A stretch of 26,891 nucleotides of DNA, taken from the NCBI GenBank assembly GCA_017562135.1, contig QEYB01000413.1:1-26891 (forward strand). The letters are read 5' to 3'. Below are positions 12,726-23,866 of this stretch, in pieces (the first letter of the stretch is position 1; the number at the start of each line of letters is the position of its first letter). The notes below the pieces were generated by a model. The model made no database searches. It was not told the origin of the DNA and saw only the letters and a program-made list of their open reading frames with translations. A program made the position numbers and the translations under genes. The DNA is from Dipylidium caninum. Lineage: Eukaryota > Platyhelminthes > Cestoda > Cyclophyllidea > Dipylidiidae.

Positions 12726-14615
12726 TTACGTGGTGACACTATTATCCTTGATTTTGGATGCCTCATAAAGCGGACTCATATACGTAAGGTTCGACGGGTC
12801 TCCTGTGCTTGAAGTTAAATGATCTAGTGTGGTTGAGTAGTTTTCGGAAGATGCGGCAGTAGATGCACCTGAACTCGAGCAATCCGATGTGATCGAGGAA
12901 GACTCGGACTGCCAGCTACTCGAGATATCAGGTAGTATGGTGTTTGCTGGCGATGTCACACTATCTTCACCTGAATGCGTGCAGTCTGTTGCAGACGAAG
13001 TAGCTTCTGAAGAAGTAGTGTCGCGAATTGAGGTTGAATGATCCGATGTGGTTGAAGTATTTTCGGAAGATGTGGCAGTAGATGCACCTGAACTCGAACA
13101 ATCCGATGTGATCGAGGAAGACTCGGACTGCCAGCTACTCGAGATATCAGGTAGTATGGTGGTTGCTGGCGATGTCACACTATCTTCACCTGAATGCGTG
13201 CAGTCTGTTGCAGACGAAGTAGCTTCTGAAGAAGTAGTGTCGCGAATTGAGGTTGAATGATCCGATGTGGTTGAAGTATTTTCGGAAGATGTGGCAGTAC
13301 CTGAACTCGAACAATCCGATGTGATCGAGGAAGACTCGGACTGCCAGCTACTCGAGATATCAGGTAGTATGGTGGTTGCTGGCGATGTCACACTATCTTC
13401 ACCTGAATGCGTGCAGTCTGTTGCAGACGAAGTAGCTTCTGAAGAAGTAGTGTCGCGAATTGAGGTTGAATGATCCGATGTGGTTGAAGTATTTTCGGAA
13501 GATGTGACAGTAGATGCACCTGAACTCGAACAATCCGATGTGATCGAGGAAGACTCGGACTGCCAGCTACTCGAGATATCAGGTAGTATGGTGGTTGCTG
13601 GCGATGTCACACTATCTTCACCTGAATGCGTGCAGTCTGGTGCAGACGAAGTAGCTTCTGAAGAAGTAGTGTCGCGAATTGAGGTTGAATGATCCGATGT
13701 GGTTGAAGTATTTTCGGAAGATGTGGCAGTAGATGCACCTGAACTCGAACAATCCGATGTGATCGAGGAAGACTCGGACTGCCAGCTACTCGAGATATCA
13801 GGTAGTATGGTGGTTGCTGGCGATGTCACACTATCTTCACCTGAATGCGTGCAGTCTGTTGCAGACGAAGTAGCTTCTGAAGAAGTAGTGTCGCGAATTG
13901 AGGTTGAATGATCCGATGTGGTTGAAGTATTTTCGGAAGATGTGGCAGTAGATGCCCCGAACTCGAACAATCCGATGTGATCGAGGAAGACTCGGACTGC
14001 CAGCTACTCGAGATATCAGGTAGTATGGTGGTTGCTGGCGATGTCACACTATCTTCACCTGAATGCGTGCAGTCTGTTGCAGACGAAGTAGCTTCTGAAG
14101 AAGTAGTGTCGCGAATTGAGGTTGAATGACCCGATGTGGTTGAAGTATTTTCGGAGGATGTGACAGTAGTTACACCTGAACTCCAACAATCCGTTATGGT
14201 CGAGGAAGACTCCGACTGCCAGCTACTCGAGATGTCAAGTTGGCATGGCGGTTGTTCGTGATATGCCACTATTTTCACCGAAATTTGTGCTCTCCGTTGC
14301 AGGCGAAGTAACTTGCGACATTGCGTTGTCGCAGTTTGAATTCATGCTATTTAGTGTACTCTCACGACTAACCCCACTGGACTCTGCGTATGAATCTGAT
14401 GAACGGGACGATTCATCTGTCTCCATTGTCATGCTGACTTTGTCACTGGTAGGAATCTCAGGTGACGAAGCAATTTCGACAGAAGTGGCTGTACTGGGAA
14501 ACAACTTCTCTTCCGATGCATCTCTACTCACCGTCGCGTCTTTCACATTCACTCTTGCTCCGATAGAATTTCCCAGTAAGAGGGCAAAAAGAAGCAACGC
14601 CAGTTGTAGTTTCAT
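12726..14615 (-). CDS. Secreted Ser/Thr-rich protein with 73-residue tandem repeats (mucin- or glue-like), unit B copy
   Basis: I do not recognise this gene. The protein (about 629 residues once two one-base frame breaks are allowed for) starts MKLQLALLLFALLLGNSIGA, a textbook signal peptide with likely cleavage after residue 20. Residues 21 to about 126 are acidic and Ser-rich. A run of 73-residue repeats follows, each with the motifs ISSSWQSESSS, TSDCSSSGAS, SSENTSTTSD and TDCTHSGEDS: about 25 Ser and 15 Thr, ten acidic residues, no Lys, two Cys and one N-T-S sequon. A 26-residue tail (containing NLTYMSPLYEASK) ends at TAA. The composition suggests an O-glycosylated extracellular protein, possibly disulfide-linked, such as a mucin, glue, silk or cocoon component; this role is inference. 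The ATG at 14615 is chosen because it begins the signal peptide; the in-frame codons upstream overlap the TATA-like box. Frame breaks lie near 13954-13958 (one base missing from a C run) and near 14237-14241 (one extra base); they cancel and are probably errors. No intron is needed. Confidence 0.85.
12822..14128 (-). repeat. Tandem 219-bp coding repeats, unit B gene
   Basis: Repeat borders marked by atccgatgtggttgaag fall at 13041, 13260, 13473, 13692 and 13911, with variant borders at 12822 and 14129. Spacings are 219, 219, 213, 219, 219 and 218. The 213-bp unit lacks two codons (Ala-Ser, near 13299). The 218-bp unit carries the missing C near 13954. Inner units are almost identical, with rare replacements such as Ala to Val after CSSSGAST and Thr to Pro before DCTHSG. 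The outermost units are more diverged, the usual pattern when unequal exchange homogenises the middle of an array. Confidence 0.93.
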
Positions 14616-14649
14616 GAGTCCCTCGTGACATCCACGATATCCCAGCTGC

Positions 14650-14657
14650 TTAAATAC
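14650..14657 (-). promoter_or_regulatory. TATA-like box of the unit B gene
   Basis: On the minus strand gTATTTAAG lies about 35-42 bases upstream of the ATG at 14615, preceded by an AT-rich tract with a T7 run. A start site about 30 bases downstream would fall near 14622-14628, leaving a leader of roughly 7-13 bases. That would exclude an out-of-frame ATG at 14631-14629. The start codon context has C at -3. Short leaders behind a TATA box occur in some highly expressed secretory genes, but the start site here is inferred only. Confidence 0.5.
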
Positions 14658-16597
14658 TCTATTCACAAAAAAATATAATCATTGAATTTCCGTCATGACC
14701 AATAAACCATCGGCGCCCCAATTTAGTGCCAACGATTCATTTTTGAACGCCTGTGTGAAAGTTTCGCAAATCGACTCTCTTATTGCGCGCCAGTTATTAT
14801 TAACTGCAATGTCAGCAGGGATGCTGAAGGCAAGAGCATTCCATAATTCTAAGAAACAGGGTGTGGGGAATGGAGTAGGATAGGTGGCTCTTACCTCACA
14901 CTAGATCTATCCAAAACAGCAAAAATGTGATTGTCGTAGTCAAGATATGCGTGTTCGTACGCCAGAAGTGTTTTGAAAAAGTGTGACTTCAACACAGTAA
15001 ATAGATTTATAATTTGTGCAATTCAGTGAGTGCGGATGCTCACTTACCGAGTCCTACCCATCAGCCTTCCTCACGATTCGAATTACGGGTGTTCGACAGT
15101 TGAAATACTAAGTCGCTGCATGTTAACAGGTGGCCGTGGTTACTTGCACGGGTCGAAACATGAGGTCAACATGTCACATTTAACCTAACGAATGAAATCC
15201 AGCAAGGTCCTCTGCAACTTCGAGACACATTCTATGCTTTCGCAGTATATACCAGACACTATTGTAACTGTATATTAGTATTACTTGACCACTAATAATG
15301 AATGTGCTGCTTCTTTTTCACAACACGTTGTCACGCCGCCTGAATTCTTCTTACTTCTGTATATTGAAGAGGCAAGTAGTTATTCCTATGTACTCAAGCG
15401 AAAGAACTGAGTGTCCCTATTTCAATTTTAGCCTTAAATTGTGGAGCATTCCTTTGAGTGGCAAAACGTTTCGTCACGAGGAACTTGTTCCACTGCCATG
15501 GTAACTAACAACCATGCACATAGAGCAATATAGTTTCTCGGAATTGCGTTCAATTTAAAATCGAGCGCAACGTAAGACCATCACGCCGTGGAATTTACGC
15601 CACACTGCACGAATCGCCAAGATCCTTCTGCAACTTATGATTTTTGGTATTTAGTTGCTTCAACGCCCATTAAGCAGCCATGCGTGAATAGCGTATGTCT
15701 AGCTGTATTTTGACTTCTATTCCCAGAATCCGTGTACTTGTAAAGATACGTGTTAAGTAAGGCGAAACGTACATTTAAGAGTTGTCAGATAGGATTCGGC
15801 TCATAATTAAAATGTGTTCTTGGAACGTCGAGGTAATATTATGTATTGCGCAAGGAAGATCGGTTAATTATCTATTCATACACGTGCGATGTCATTTGAA
15901 CTTGGCCAGCCTCACACAACCCACATGGAATGTTCAAATTCAAACTCTGTTAACTACGGAAAGGGAGGTTCAATTACCTCTAATGGATTAGCCTATCTAA
16001 ACCGTCAATAGACAAACAATGACTCTTTAGTCAAACTGTGTATGATTGACTAGACGCACTGGGAAACATTAACACAAGTCGATGCCATTTACACCATGAG
16101 GTAAATAGTGAAATCGGAAAACGTGTGAATGATGGAAATGACGGCTAACACCTCGTCAAATGGTTGTTGATGCCATTTCCGACTACACCCAAAATGCGGT
16201 CCTGGAGAATGTTTCATTGCGCAAGTTCTCTTCATCAAAGTTATTGTAGTTACACGAACATTGGAAGACAATGGAGGCATTTTGCACACAAATTGCCTTC
16301 CCTATACGTCAATAATTTGGAATGCGTAATACCTCCTGTTAATGGCAACTTGATCTTCACGTAGCTTCTGCAACTTGGGCCCCGAATAAAAAGCATCCAT
16401 GAATAACGTTTTTAAATGCCCGCCATCAGCATTTTACCTAAAAGAGTGAATTTTTTTTACTGTAGTTTCCTAAAACTTCACTTTTGAGTCTAAATGTTGC
16501 TGGAATTGTTTTGATTGTAGGTCTACCAGTTCCTCAGGCTGGTGGGGAAGGTAAACAGAGAGTGGTTTATAGAAGATTATGTGCACATTAGACAACT

Positions 16598-16613
16598 AAA
16601 ACCACCTGGTTTT
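16598..16613. repeat. 16-bp inverted repeat aaaacca-cc-tggtttt, unit B
   Basis: It is the counterpart of 5455-5470, with the same seven-base arms. Confidence 0.5.
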
Positions 16614-17201
16614 CCCGATGTATGTGGCAGTGAATCAATCGAAATCCCTGAATTCTAGGTCGCCTAGTTCCTAACGAATAGGGGCATTTATAAACTGTTA
16701 TCAACGTTTCCTCCTCCGTTAATCTGTGCTGGAAGCACTTTATGTGTCCATGAAGTTGTAGTCAAATTAAAAACTATCTCTGTTTTCACCAACTGAATTT
16801 CTGTAATGTGTTAGACTTCCATTTGAATTTTCATTATTTCTAGTGTCAACACTAAAATAAACTCTTTAGAACAATGTCTTCCTTTATTTTGACTTAAACT
16901 GGTCACTTTAAAGCTCACTTAAGATTGTTACACTCATCTTTCTCATTTTTATACTTACCAACTTAACTATCATAAGCCACTTTTCTGAATAAAGTTATTG
17001 CCCATCAATTTATAAAACCAGTAAATTCATATTAGCTCCATTTTCCGGGTTGGCGTTACATTACTTCGAAGAAGTTGGTGCGCATAAATAGTTATTGGTA
17101 CGAAGAGGAGTTTCAGTAAATTGGCTGAACTTATGGCGAGAGGGACGTGGGAAGGAATAAAAGATTTATAATCCGTAGATGATCTTTCAGATGGGTGTTT
17201 T

Positions 17202-17218
17202 CTCGGTGGTCCACCGAG
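17202..17218. repeat. 17-bp inverted repeat ctcggtgg-t-ccaccgag, unit B
   Basis: Eight-base GC-rich arms surround a single central base. The element is also present at 6061-6077 in unit A. It stands out in AT-rich surroundings; it could be a protein-binding dyad or chance. Confidence 0.7.
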
Positions 17219-17539
17219 TTTCTTGGGACTAGTTTAGGTAATTTGATAGCGCTCGAGCCGATCGTTGTGGTTTTAGATGGGCAAGTTGATTTCCCGTTAT
17301 TTTCATCACCATTTGCGCAGCATACGTTTTAGGTACTACGCAACCTGCACCTGTATCCGCGTTGGATGCTCGAGTTCCGGCGCATTCAAGTAAGTTCTTA
17401 GCATTAAAGTTGGTGCTTATCATTTAAGTTTTTATATCTTTTGATGTTTTTGCACGGTATACACCATCTGCACCGTCTGTGGATGGGTCAGACTTACAAA
17501 ATGAGCCGAATGTGCCCGTTATCGAGATTGCTGTTTCAT

Positions 17540-17565
17540 TTGTTCAAGCTTCGAAGCTTGAACAA
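17540..17565. repeat. Perfect 26-bp palindrome in unit B spacer
   Basis: The left arm ttgttcaagcttc is followed directly by its exact reverse complement, with no loop. The equivalent site in unit A (6399-6417) is seven bases shorter and keeps only ttgttcgaagcttgaacaa. Confidence 0.85.
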
Positions 17566-20500
17566 TTGCTCCTTATATTGATAGTTTATGTAGAGTCAAC
17601 TCATTCTTTGCATGGGAGTCTGTATTGACTACTGCGAATGTAGAAGATTCAAGTCTGGAATCACTTTACGCAACTAAATGTTCAAAATTGGTGCCAATAA
17701 TCGCATTTCTCATAACATTTTCTCTCTCATACGTGCTGAAAGAGATTGTTGGGCTCCTTATAACTCCGAAGCTTGAAGGGTAGCCGAATTTCTCCACATT
17801 ACTCTGATAATATTACTGGGTTGCTAAAAAATAAGTCCGAAGATTTGAGATGCAGAATTTGTTTTGAAGTTAGGGTAACAGTCAGAACGTACTACACATT
17901 AAAGGAATAGTATGCCATTCCTCTACCAAAGAGGATGGTAAAATCGGCTTCTTCATGTATAGCGCACGGTCGCATGTGATCAAAACATGCTCGCTCATTT
18001 GTGGTCATTGACTGCTTCCTTTATTTGAATGCACTCATTTCAAAAGCATATAATCCTATCAACAAATGGAAGCCTCGATGGCTTTTCACAATGAGTTGAC
18101 AGCTAACTCTGTAGTCATATTGGCAAATGTAATTCTGTCGGTAAAATATGTTCCTCTGAATTTATTTTACTTAACCTCACGACCTCAGCTCCATCTTGAC
18201 TACTTTTGTTCCATCGTTGCTCATTAGGAAAATAACATTGTAACTGCTATACCTTTGATAGGTAAACGTTTTCTGGAGCCTCAGATGTAAGATAAATGGT
18301 TCAAAGCTAAGTTTAACAACTATTTCCTCAACATTAATTGATTATTTTTTGACGAATACTAGTAAATCTGTTGAAGTTACGCTTTCAAAGTAAAATGTTC
18401 CCGTCTAAAGGCAAACCAACGTACCCTCGTATAGAAGCAAACAAGTAACCCAATAATCTAGTCAGCTTGATATGTGAACAGGCTCAGTGGCTCTGTTCTT
18501 CAAGCTATATACTCTTGGAAATTTAGTCATTATGTTTGACTGGGCATGTGGTAGACCTCATTTATCACCTCGTTCTCCATCATTATCATAAGTCAGTGAA
18601 AGTTACGTATATAATGAAATGTTATAATCGGAGGTATGACAATCGTGCCAACCTAAGCAGAAATATCAGCTCGCTGTGTTTTTGCTGTAACACACTTTTA
18701 GCTTAAAACATTTGAACGTCTATAAAAATGACGAACCTACTCTGAAAATCTCTACACTGTGGGAAATATTTGCTTCTTAATTTGACAAGTCGTTGACTAC
18801 TGCTGGTGGTTTTCTCGTGAACTACGAAAACCCAGTCTGCTGATCACATTTTTTGTATTATTAACAATGGATGTAGTGGTAAAAGAGGTGTAAAGTGTGT
18901 TAGTAGTTAAACTATAGTAACAATTTAGGCTTGATGTTTTGATTCGATAGCAAGTGTAGCCGTAAAGGAACCAAAAGTTAAAATTTACTCTATTCTTGTA
19001 GCCATTTATCTGCGTAAATTTCACGCTAATTTATTGATGACGGCGGGCTGACCTCCGAACTTAAGCGATGTATAGATGCCGTTGATATTTTAGGTGGAGC
19101 TAAATTTCTTTTGACTTGAAAGTCCCTGGGTGATTACAGATATACTCTCGAGTTCAATAAATTATGAGGAGGGAGATAGTCAAAGTGCGATACCAGGGGG
19201 TTAGGTGATCTGGTTCAATGAAATCACGCTCCATTATTCCCACGTACAATTTATAAGTGAATTTGTACTAATTAGCAGCTTGCTTCACACAGTTCACTAA
19301 ACAATTACGTGAGTTCAGTTATAAGCAGTGAGTTTCAGTAATATCACATCGGGCTAAATAATAACTGTGTTTAAGATGATCGCCATTTGTGACAGGAATT
19401 GTGTTGACGTTGTATGGAGGCGATTTTTGATATTGCTGTTTTTTGCGTCCCCACCATGGGATAGCGGGGCAATCGTTCGTTTAGTTTCATAATAGGATGA
19501 TCTAGAATAGTATATGCTTTCAAAGCAAACGGTAACACTTAAAGTACTTGTGATAAGCAAATGATCCCCACCACTGAGTTATCTATTAGGTTTGCAATAA
19601 ATGCCAAATAAGTTGGTGAAATTTTCAGACGGTAGACTTTGACAGAGAGGGTAATTAAACGAGATTCACGCGATTCATGCTGTTGGGTATGTCAACCTGA
19701 TTTTCTGATTGTGTTGCATTTGGCAGTTTGCATAACGAAGTTGTGAGTAATTAAGCGCCTTAAACTTTGATTGACTCAGTGGAGTGAGGCTGGTTTTAGA
19801 AGTTATAAGGATGTAAGTACAGTAGGGTTTGTCTCAGCAAAGGTGTATTTTTGGAGATATGGTGTAGGCGTTCAATGAACTCGGACAATGGCCATATTTA
19901 TTCTTCAACTCTTTCACCTCGTCTCCAAACAAGAATTTCAACATAAAGGCTCATTCAGTTGCTCAATGATTTGAGATGTAATTGTGTTTTTAGGATAAGG
20001 CGGACACAGTAAATGATTATTATTTAAGATTCATTTATCTCGGCGAGAGCCCAAAAATTTTCTGTTTACAGGCTTTCTATTGGGGCATCGTAATTAACGT
20101 TCCAATTAATTTGTCGGAACCGCTTTAGTTACCTTACACAACACTATGCCGTTAAGGGAACCTGCATTCCCAAACCTTTAATGTCCATTCAATACCAACA
20201 GACCTACAGTTTTAAGACTCGGCGTAAGAGGTAGGACTAACCACAGTTCTTTATTTCATTTTCGATTTAATTCCTTTTCATTTGAGGTAAATACAAGTCG
20301 GTTATGAAAGTGAGCATTCATTAAGTTTAACAGTTGAAGACATATTAAAACCACCAAGAAATACTGCTTTGGTGAGACGACAATTTCTAGTTGTTCACAT
20401 GCATATGCAGTTTAACTTTCGACATCCTTTATTAAATTACTATAAGTCCTCATTTAAAAATTTTCACCACCTCAAAACCCACGTTTGAGAAAGTAAAAGC

Positions 20501-20901
20501 ATTACGACAAATAAAATATGAAATCAAGTAGACAAAGCAGGAAAAGTATTTTCGCAATTGCTGTACGTGTGTCATGAAACCTTAAGTTCCATTATTCCTC
20601 AAATTTAGACGAATTGTGAGATTTCATTTTTGTGTCTCATTTTCCTGATTTCATACTCATCAACTTCTACTCGACGGCTAGAAAATTAATTTTCAATAAC
20701 TCAAAGGAGTTGAAATACCTATTTGCTGCGAACGGCAATTTAGAGGAATGACATGTCGTTCAAAGCTAAACAATCAGGTTCCTGTTGATTATTATATACA
20801 TGTCACTGCTCTTACTGATGACCTCGCGGCAAAATGTACTTGTTTTTCTTACTAATGCACTTTCGACTCAGTGATAGCTATACCCTTTGTCTCCGAATGC
20901 A

Positions 20902-20933
20902 CTCGATTTGGGCGAAATAAATCGAGCCCAAAT
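20902..20933. repeat. Overlapping alternative hairpins, unit B
   Basis: It is the exact counterpart of 9754-9785, with the same two mutually exclusive eight-base stems. Confidence 0.6.
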
Positions 20934-22528
20934 ATACTCGTATGCCTACGTTACCTTCTACCTACGGCACCTCGCTTATCTCCCTTCAATTGATTCGTAG
21001 CATATACTGAACTGTTTTGCATGATATGTTTCTACATTGCAATGAGTGCAGTTATTATGGCTACTAAATAGCACATTTTTCCCTTTTTGTAACAAAATCC
21101 AAAAATTGTAAATAGTGATGATTTTTGGTCCTTATGAAATCAAATGAACAACATCTCTGTGTCTTAATAAAATACGGTACCCACTGCGATTTATCAGCTG
21201 TTTGAAATAAACTGGTATGAAAATCAGTAGAATTATGTTCATCATCAATCAGCAGAGGGATCAAAGCCAGGAGATATAAATCATACACTTGGAAGAATAT
21301 ACCATGTCGACAATGCGCATTCAGTACTAAGATCTTTCCGACCTAAAACATAATCATTCCGTATCTATGTACGCTACACTCATCAAACCCGTTTACAGGG
21401 GTAAAATAAGTGCATTTAAGTAGACCTATAATTCCCCTCCCCCTTTAAGTCCTCTACATAATTTCTATGGATTTTCGTCCACTGGCACTTTATATGAACA
21501 TTTGTTCTGGGAAATTTTGCAACTGTCAAATCGGGTTTATAACCGCAGCGTTTATACAATGTCTTGCGTTGTAAACTTCGTCTGCATTTCTATTTACTCT
21601 ATGTTGGAAAGAAATATTTAACTTTTTACTGTTCAGCACATTTGCCTTAATATAAGATGTCAGGGAAAGTTCCAAAACCATTCATTAAATACTTCCGCTG
21701 TTAGGGCAAGGAGTTGTAGGTATTCTTTTATACCACCGTTTTCCTCCGCATTTCCGTGACTTAATTCAACAGTAACTAAGCTGAGAAGTTACCTTGAGGG
21801 TATGTATAAATAATGCTTATTTTGCTGATTTTTCTGAAATTCTCATGTAACTGAAAGGAAACAATTATGTATGGTGAGCAGTGTTGAATATATTTCTAAG
21901 TTCAAACGGGTGAAAGTACTATTCACTTAACGCCGACACGACTAAGCCGTGTAAAGTAACAAGCTCATTCCTATATCCTAATTATGAGTATTAGTAAATT
22001 ATTCCTTATAACTACTTTGTGTTCTGTGTGATAGTATTAGAATAGTGATTATAGGGATTTATTTGACGAAATTGACGTAGTTAGCTAATGCTGCTACGGA
22101 TGAGGTAGCCCCGACCAGGCTTGACATGAATGATCACGTAAACACTCCAACTACAATTGATGACTATAGTTTTCTACGTTTCAGCAAAAGTATTACAATA
22201 ACCATGCGTACAGTTCATATGCTACTTACTGAAGTGCTAGTTACCATTAATGAAGATTAATGTATATAATTTAAGTAATTTTCCGCCACATCTTACACAT
22301 ATTCATCTTCACTAAGGCTCAAAATAGACATTATAAGTAGACGCGGTAATAATAAGCGTAGAAGAGACCTCAAAACTGAAAATTTCCTTACGTACTCGCC
22401 AAGGGCAAGCAATGCTTTTTAAGCGGAAGCTTGTTTTTCAGTTGCGCTGGAAGCCGTAAGTCTATTTTGTCACTTATTCGGAATTTCATGCATTTGTTGA
22501 TGGAATCTGTAGAAACTTTGTGGTTTGT

Positions 22529-23866
22529 CGTTTCTAAAAGAACATAACTGGCACACCTACTAGAAGTGCACTAAATTAACACATTGCAAGCTTCATAAGT
22601 GGCGTGTGAAATCTTGTCGCCACCCGCAATGCGTATCAGAATAACAGCTATAGTGAATCTATGAGTAATTAGTTGAATCATCGCAACGAATTTATTACGC
22701 ACAAATAGGATGGAGTATTATGGTGCAACTCAGTGAGCACGGTAGGATAGTTTTTGTATTGTCCTCGGAGAGTTCCCTTTGTTCTATATGAGGGTTGAAT
22801 TGGCTGAAAAGAGTTAAAATCCGAACTCGAGTTGTTAAATGCTTAGTTATATCTTTGCATAGTGAGTGATGAAAATGGGATGAATTATGAGCTCTGTAGA
22901 GGGATATAAATCGAGAGGAACAAAGCCAATACTTAAGAAAGTGATTGACTGACCAAACATTTCGAGTTGATCATCACTTTTCGGGATGGAAGCATATCAG
23001 AAAGTTACGCATGGTGTTAACAACGCGAGTACCATTAAGAAAGCCTCACGTCTTTTCCTTAGTTATTGAGTAATTATGTCATAATGACTATCCACATTTC
23101 TTCTGTAGCAAGCATGTTAACACGACTTACGAAAACATATTACTTATCTTTTTATTACTAGGGAGGCATTGAGTTCGCTCAGAGCACTTCCTCGTGCAGC
23201 TAAACTTAAAATCGAATTTTGTTTGTGTGGCATGATTTCGGCATTTTAAAAGGATAAATTGATCCTAAATTAATCATGTTAAGCCCCTGGAATAGGAGTT
23301 TTCTCTAATTGCTTCCTTCAAATTTTTCTCCGAAAATATATAAATATTTTTCGTACTAGCGTAATACCATAAAGTATCGCTTAGAGGAGCGGGTGTATGA
23401 GAGTAATTTATAAATCCTAATCACGACCGCAATATAAATGTTTCTAACCCCTATGGAATACGTACAAACATGTTTAAGTACAGATACGATGGGTGTTTCA
23501 ATGCCTAATGGTTTCCTAAAAAAGTAGGGCGTTTGATTAATAAAGTACACATCGTACGGAACGATGTTGTAAGATATGTGGAAACAGTAAATATCATTAT
23601 GTAAGCAGCAGACAATTCTCCTTCAGCGCACAGTTCTGCGTTTAAGCTTTCAGTGAGTCTTTTTTTTAGCACGGCTAACAAGTGATGTGGTAAAGACATT
23701 TCCTTTAAGACTAGGATCGATCAAAAATCGGTGACTGCCTCTCTGCCTATCTCGCCCCCTATTCAGCACGTGTAATCCACGCTGAAACTGAAATCTCAAC
23801 CAAATCCAAATCTTACACCACATCCATATTTCTTACAAAATTGCACTATGACAACATGAAACTCTG
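22529..23866. other. 3' flank of the unit C gene, non-coding
   Basis: It matches 11379-12725 closely except for the divergent tract at 22684-22943 and a few homopolymer changes. Open frames are short and featureless. Confidence 0.65.
22684..22943. other. Divergent tract in unit C (candidate gene-conversion patch)
   Basis: Aligned by eye to unit B, these 260 bases carry about 30 substitutions and no indels, while the 155 bases before and about 150 bases after are identical. Unit A, despite its noise, agrees with B at the diagnostic sites (for example cacaagtagg where C has cacaaatagg). Confidence 0.75.

Larger units (their letters stand above)
11379..22528. repeat. Tandem segmental duplication, unit B (11150 bp, complete and clean)
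   Basis: This is the only complete, good-quality unit. It contains the 3' flank (11379-12725), the minus-strand repeat-protein gene (12726-14615), its promoter (about 14616-14670) and a spacer (14671-22528). Junctions with the neighbouring units are seamless: no target-site duplication, terminal inverted repeat or foreign sequence is visible at 11379 or 22529, so the unit borders used here are arbitrary phase choices. The structure fits unequal crossing-over in a tandem array. An extrachromosomal concatemer is an alternative, but the copy differences argue against it. Confidence 0.95.
14671..22528. other. Spacer of unit B, no supportable gene
   Basis: This is the counterpart of the unit A spacer, 7.9 kb long, with the same short non-convincing open frames. 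One frame of 74 codons (21064-21288, minus) exists only here, because a two-base difference near 21246 breaks it in unit A, which argues against it being coding. Enhancers or a replication origin for the array would have to lie in this spacer, but I can point to none. Confidence 0.7.

Noticed and set aside
13048..13911. Plus-strand open frames of about 70 codons in every repeat (beginning MVEVFSEDV)
   Set aside because: They are the antisense of the minus-strand repeats. A stop occurs once per unit, there is no signal peptide or common start, and the minus strand has the long frame with a signal peptide.
14245..14628. Plus-strand frame of 127 codons opposite the N-terminal coding region
   Set aside because: It is antisense to the signal peptide and N-terminal part; it has no features of its own and runs through the start codon region of the real gene.
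14695..14883. Divergent plus-strand frame of 62 codons just upstream of the promoter, also at about 3546-3734
   Set aside because: It is short, with no recognised domain or signal peptide. Its identity between A and B only reflects recent duplication.
17229..17423. Minus-strand frame of 64 codons, identical at 6088-6282
   Set aside because: The surrounding sequence is equally identical, so there is no sign of coding constraint, and the peptide is not recognised.
21064..21288. Minus-strand frame of 74 codons with a hydrophobic start (MYDLYLLALIPLL)
   Set aside because: It is broken in unit A by a small length difference, and there is no promoter or further support.
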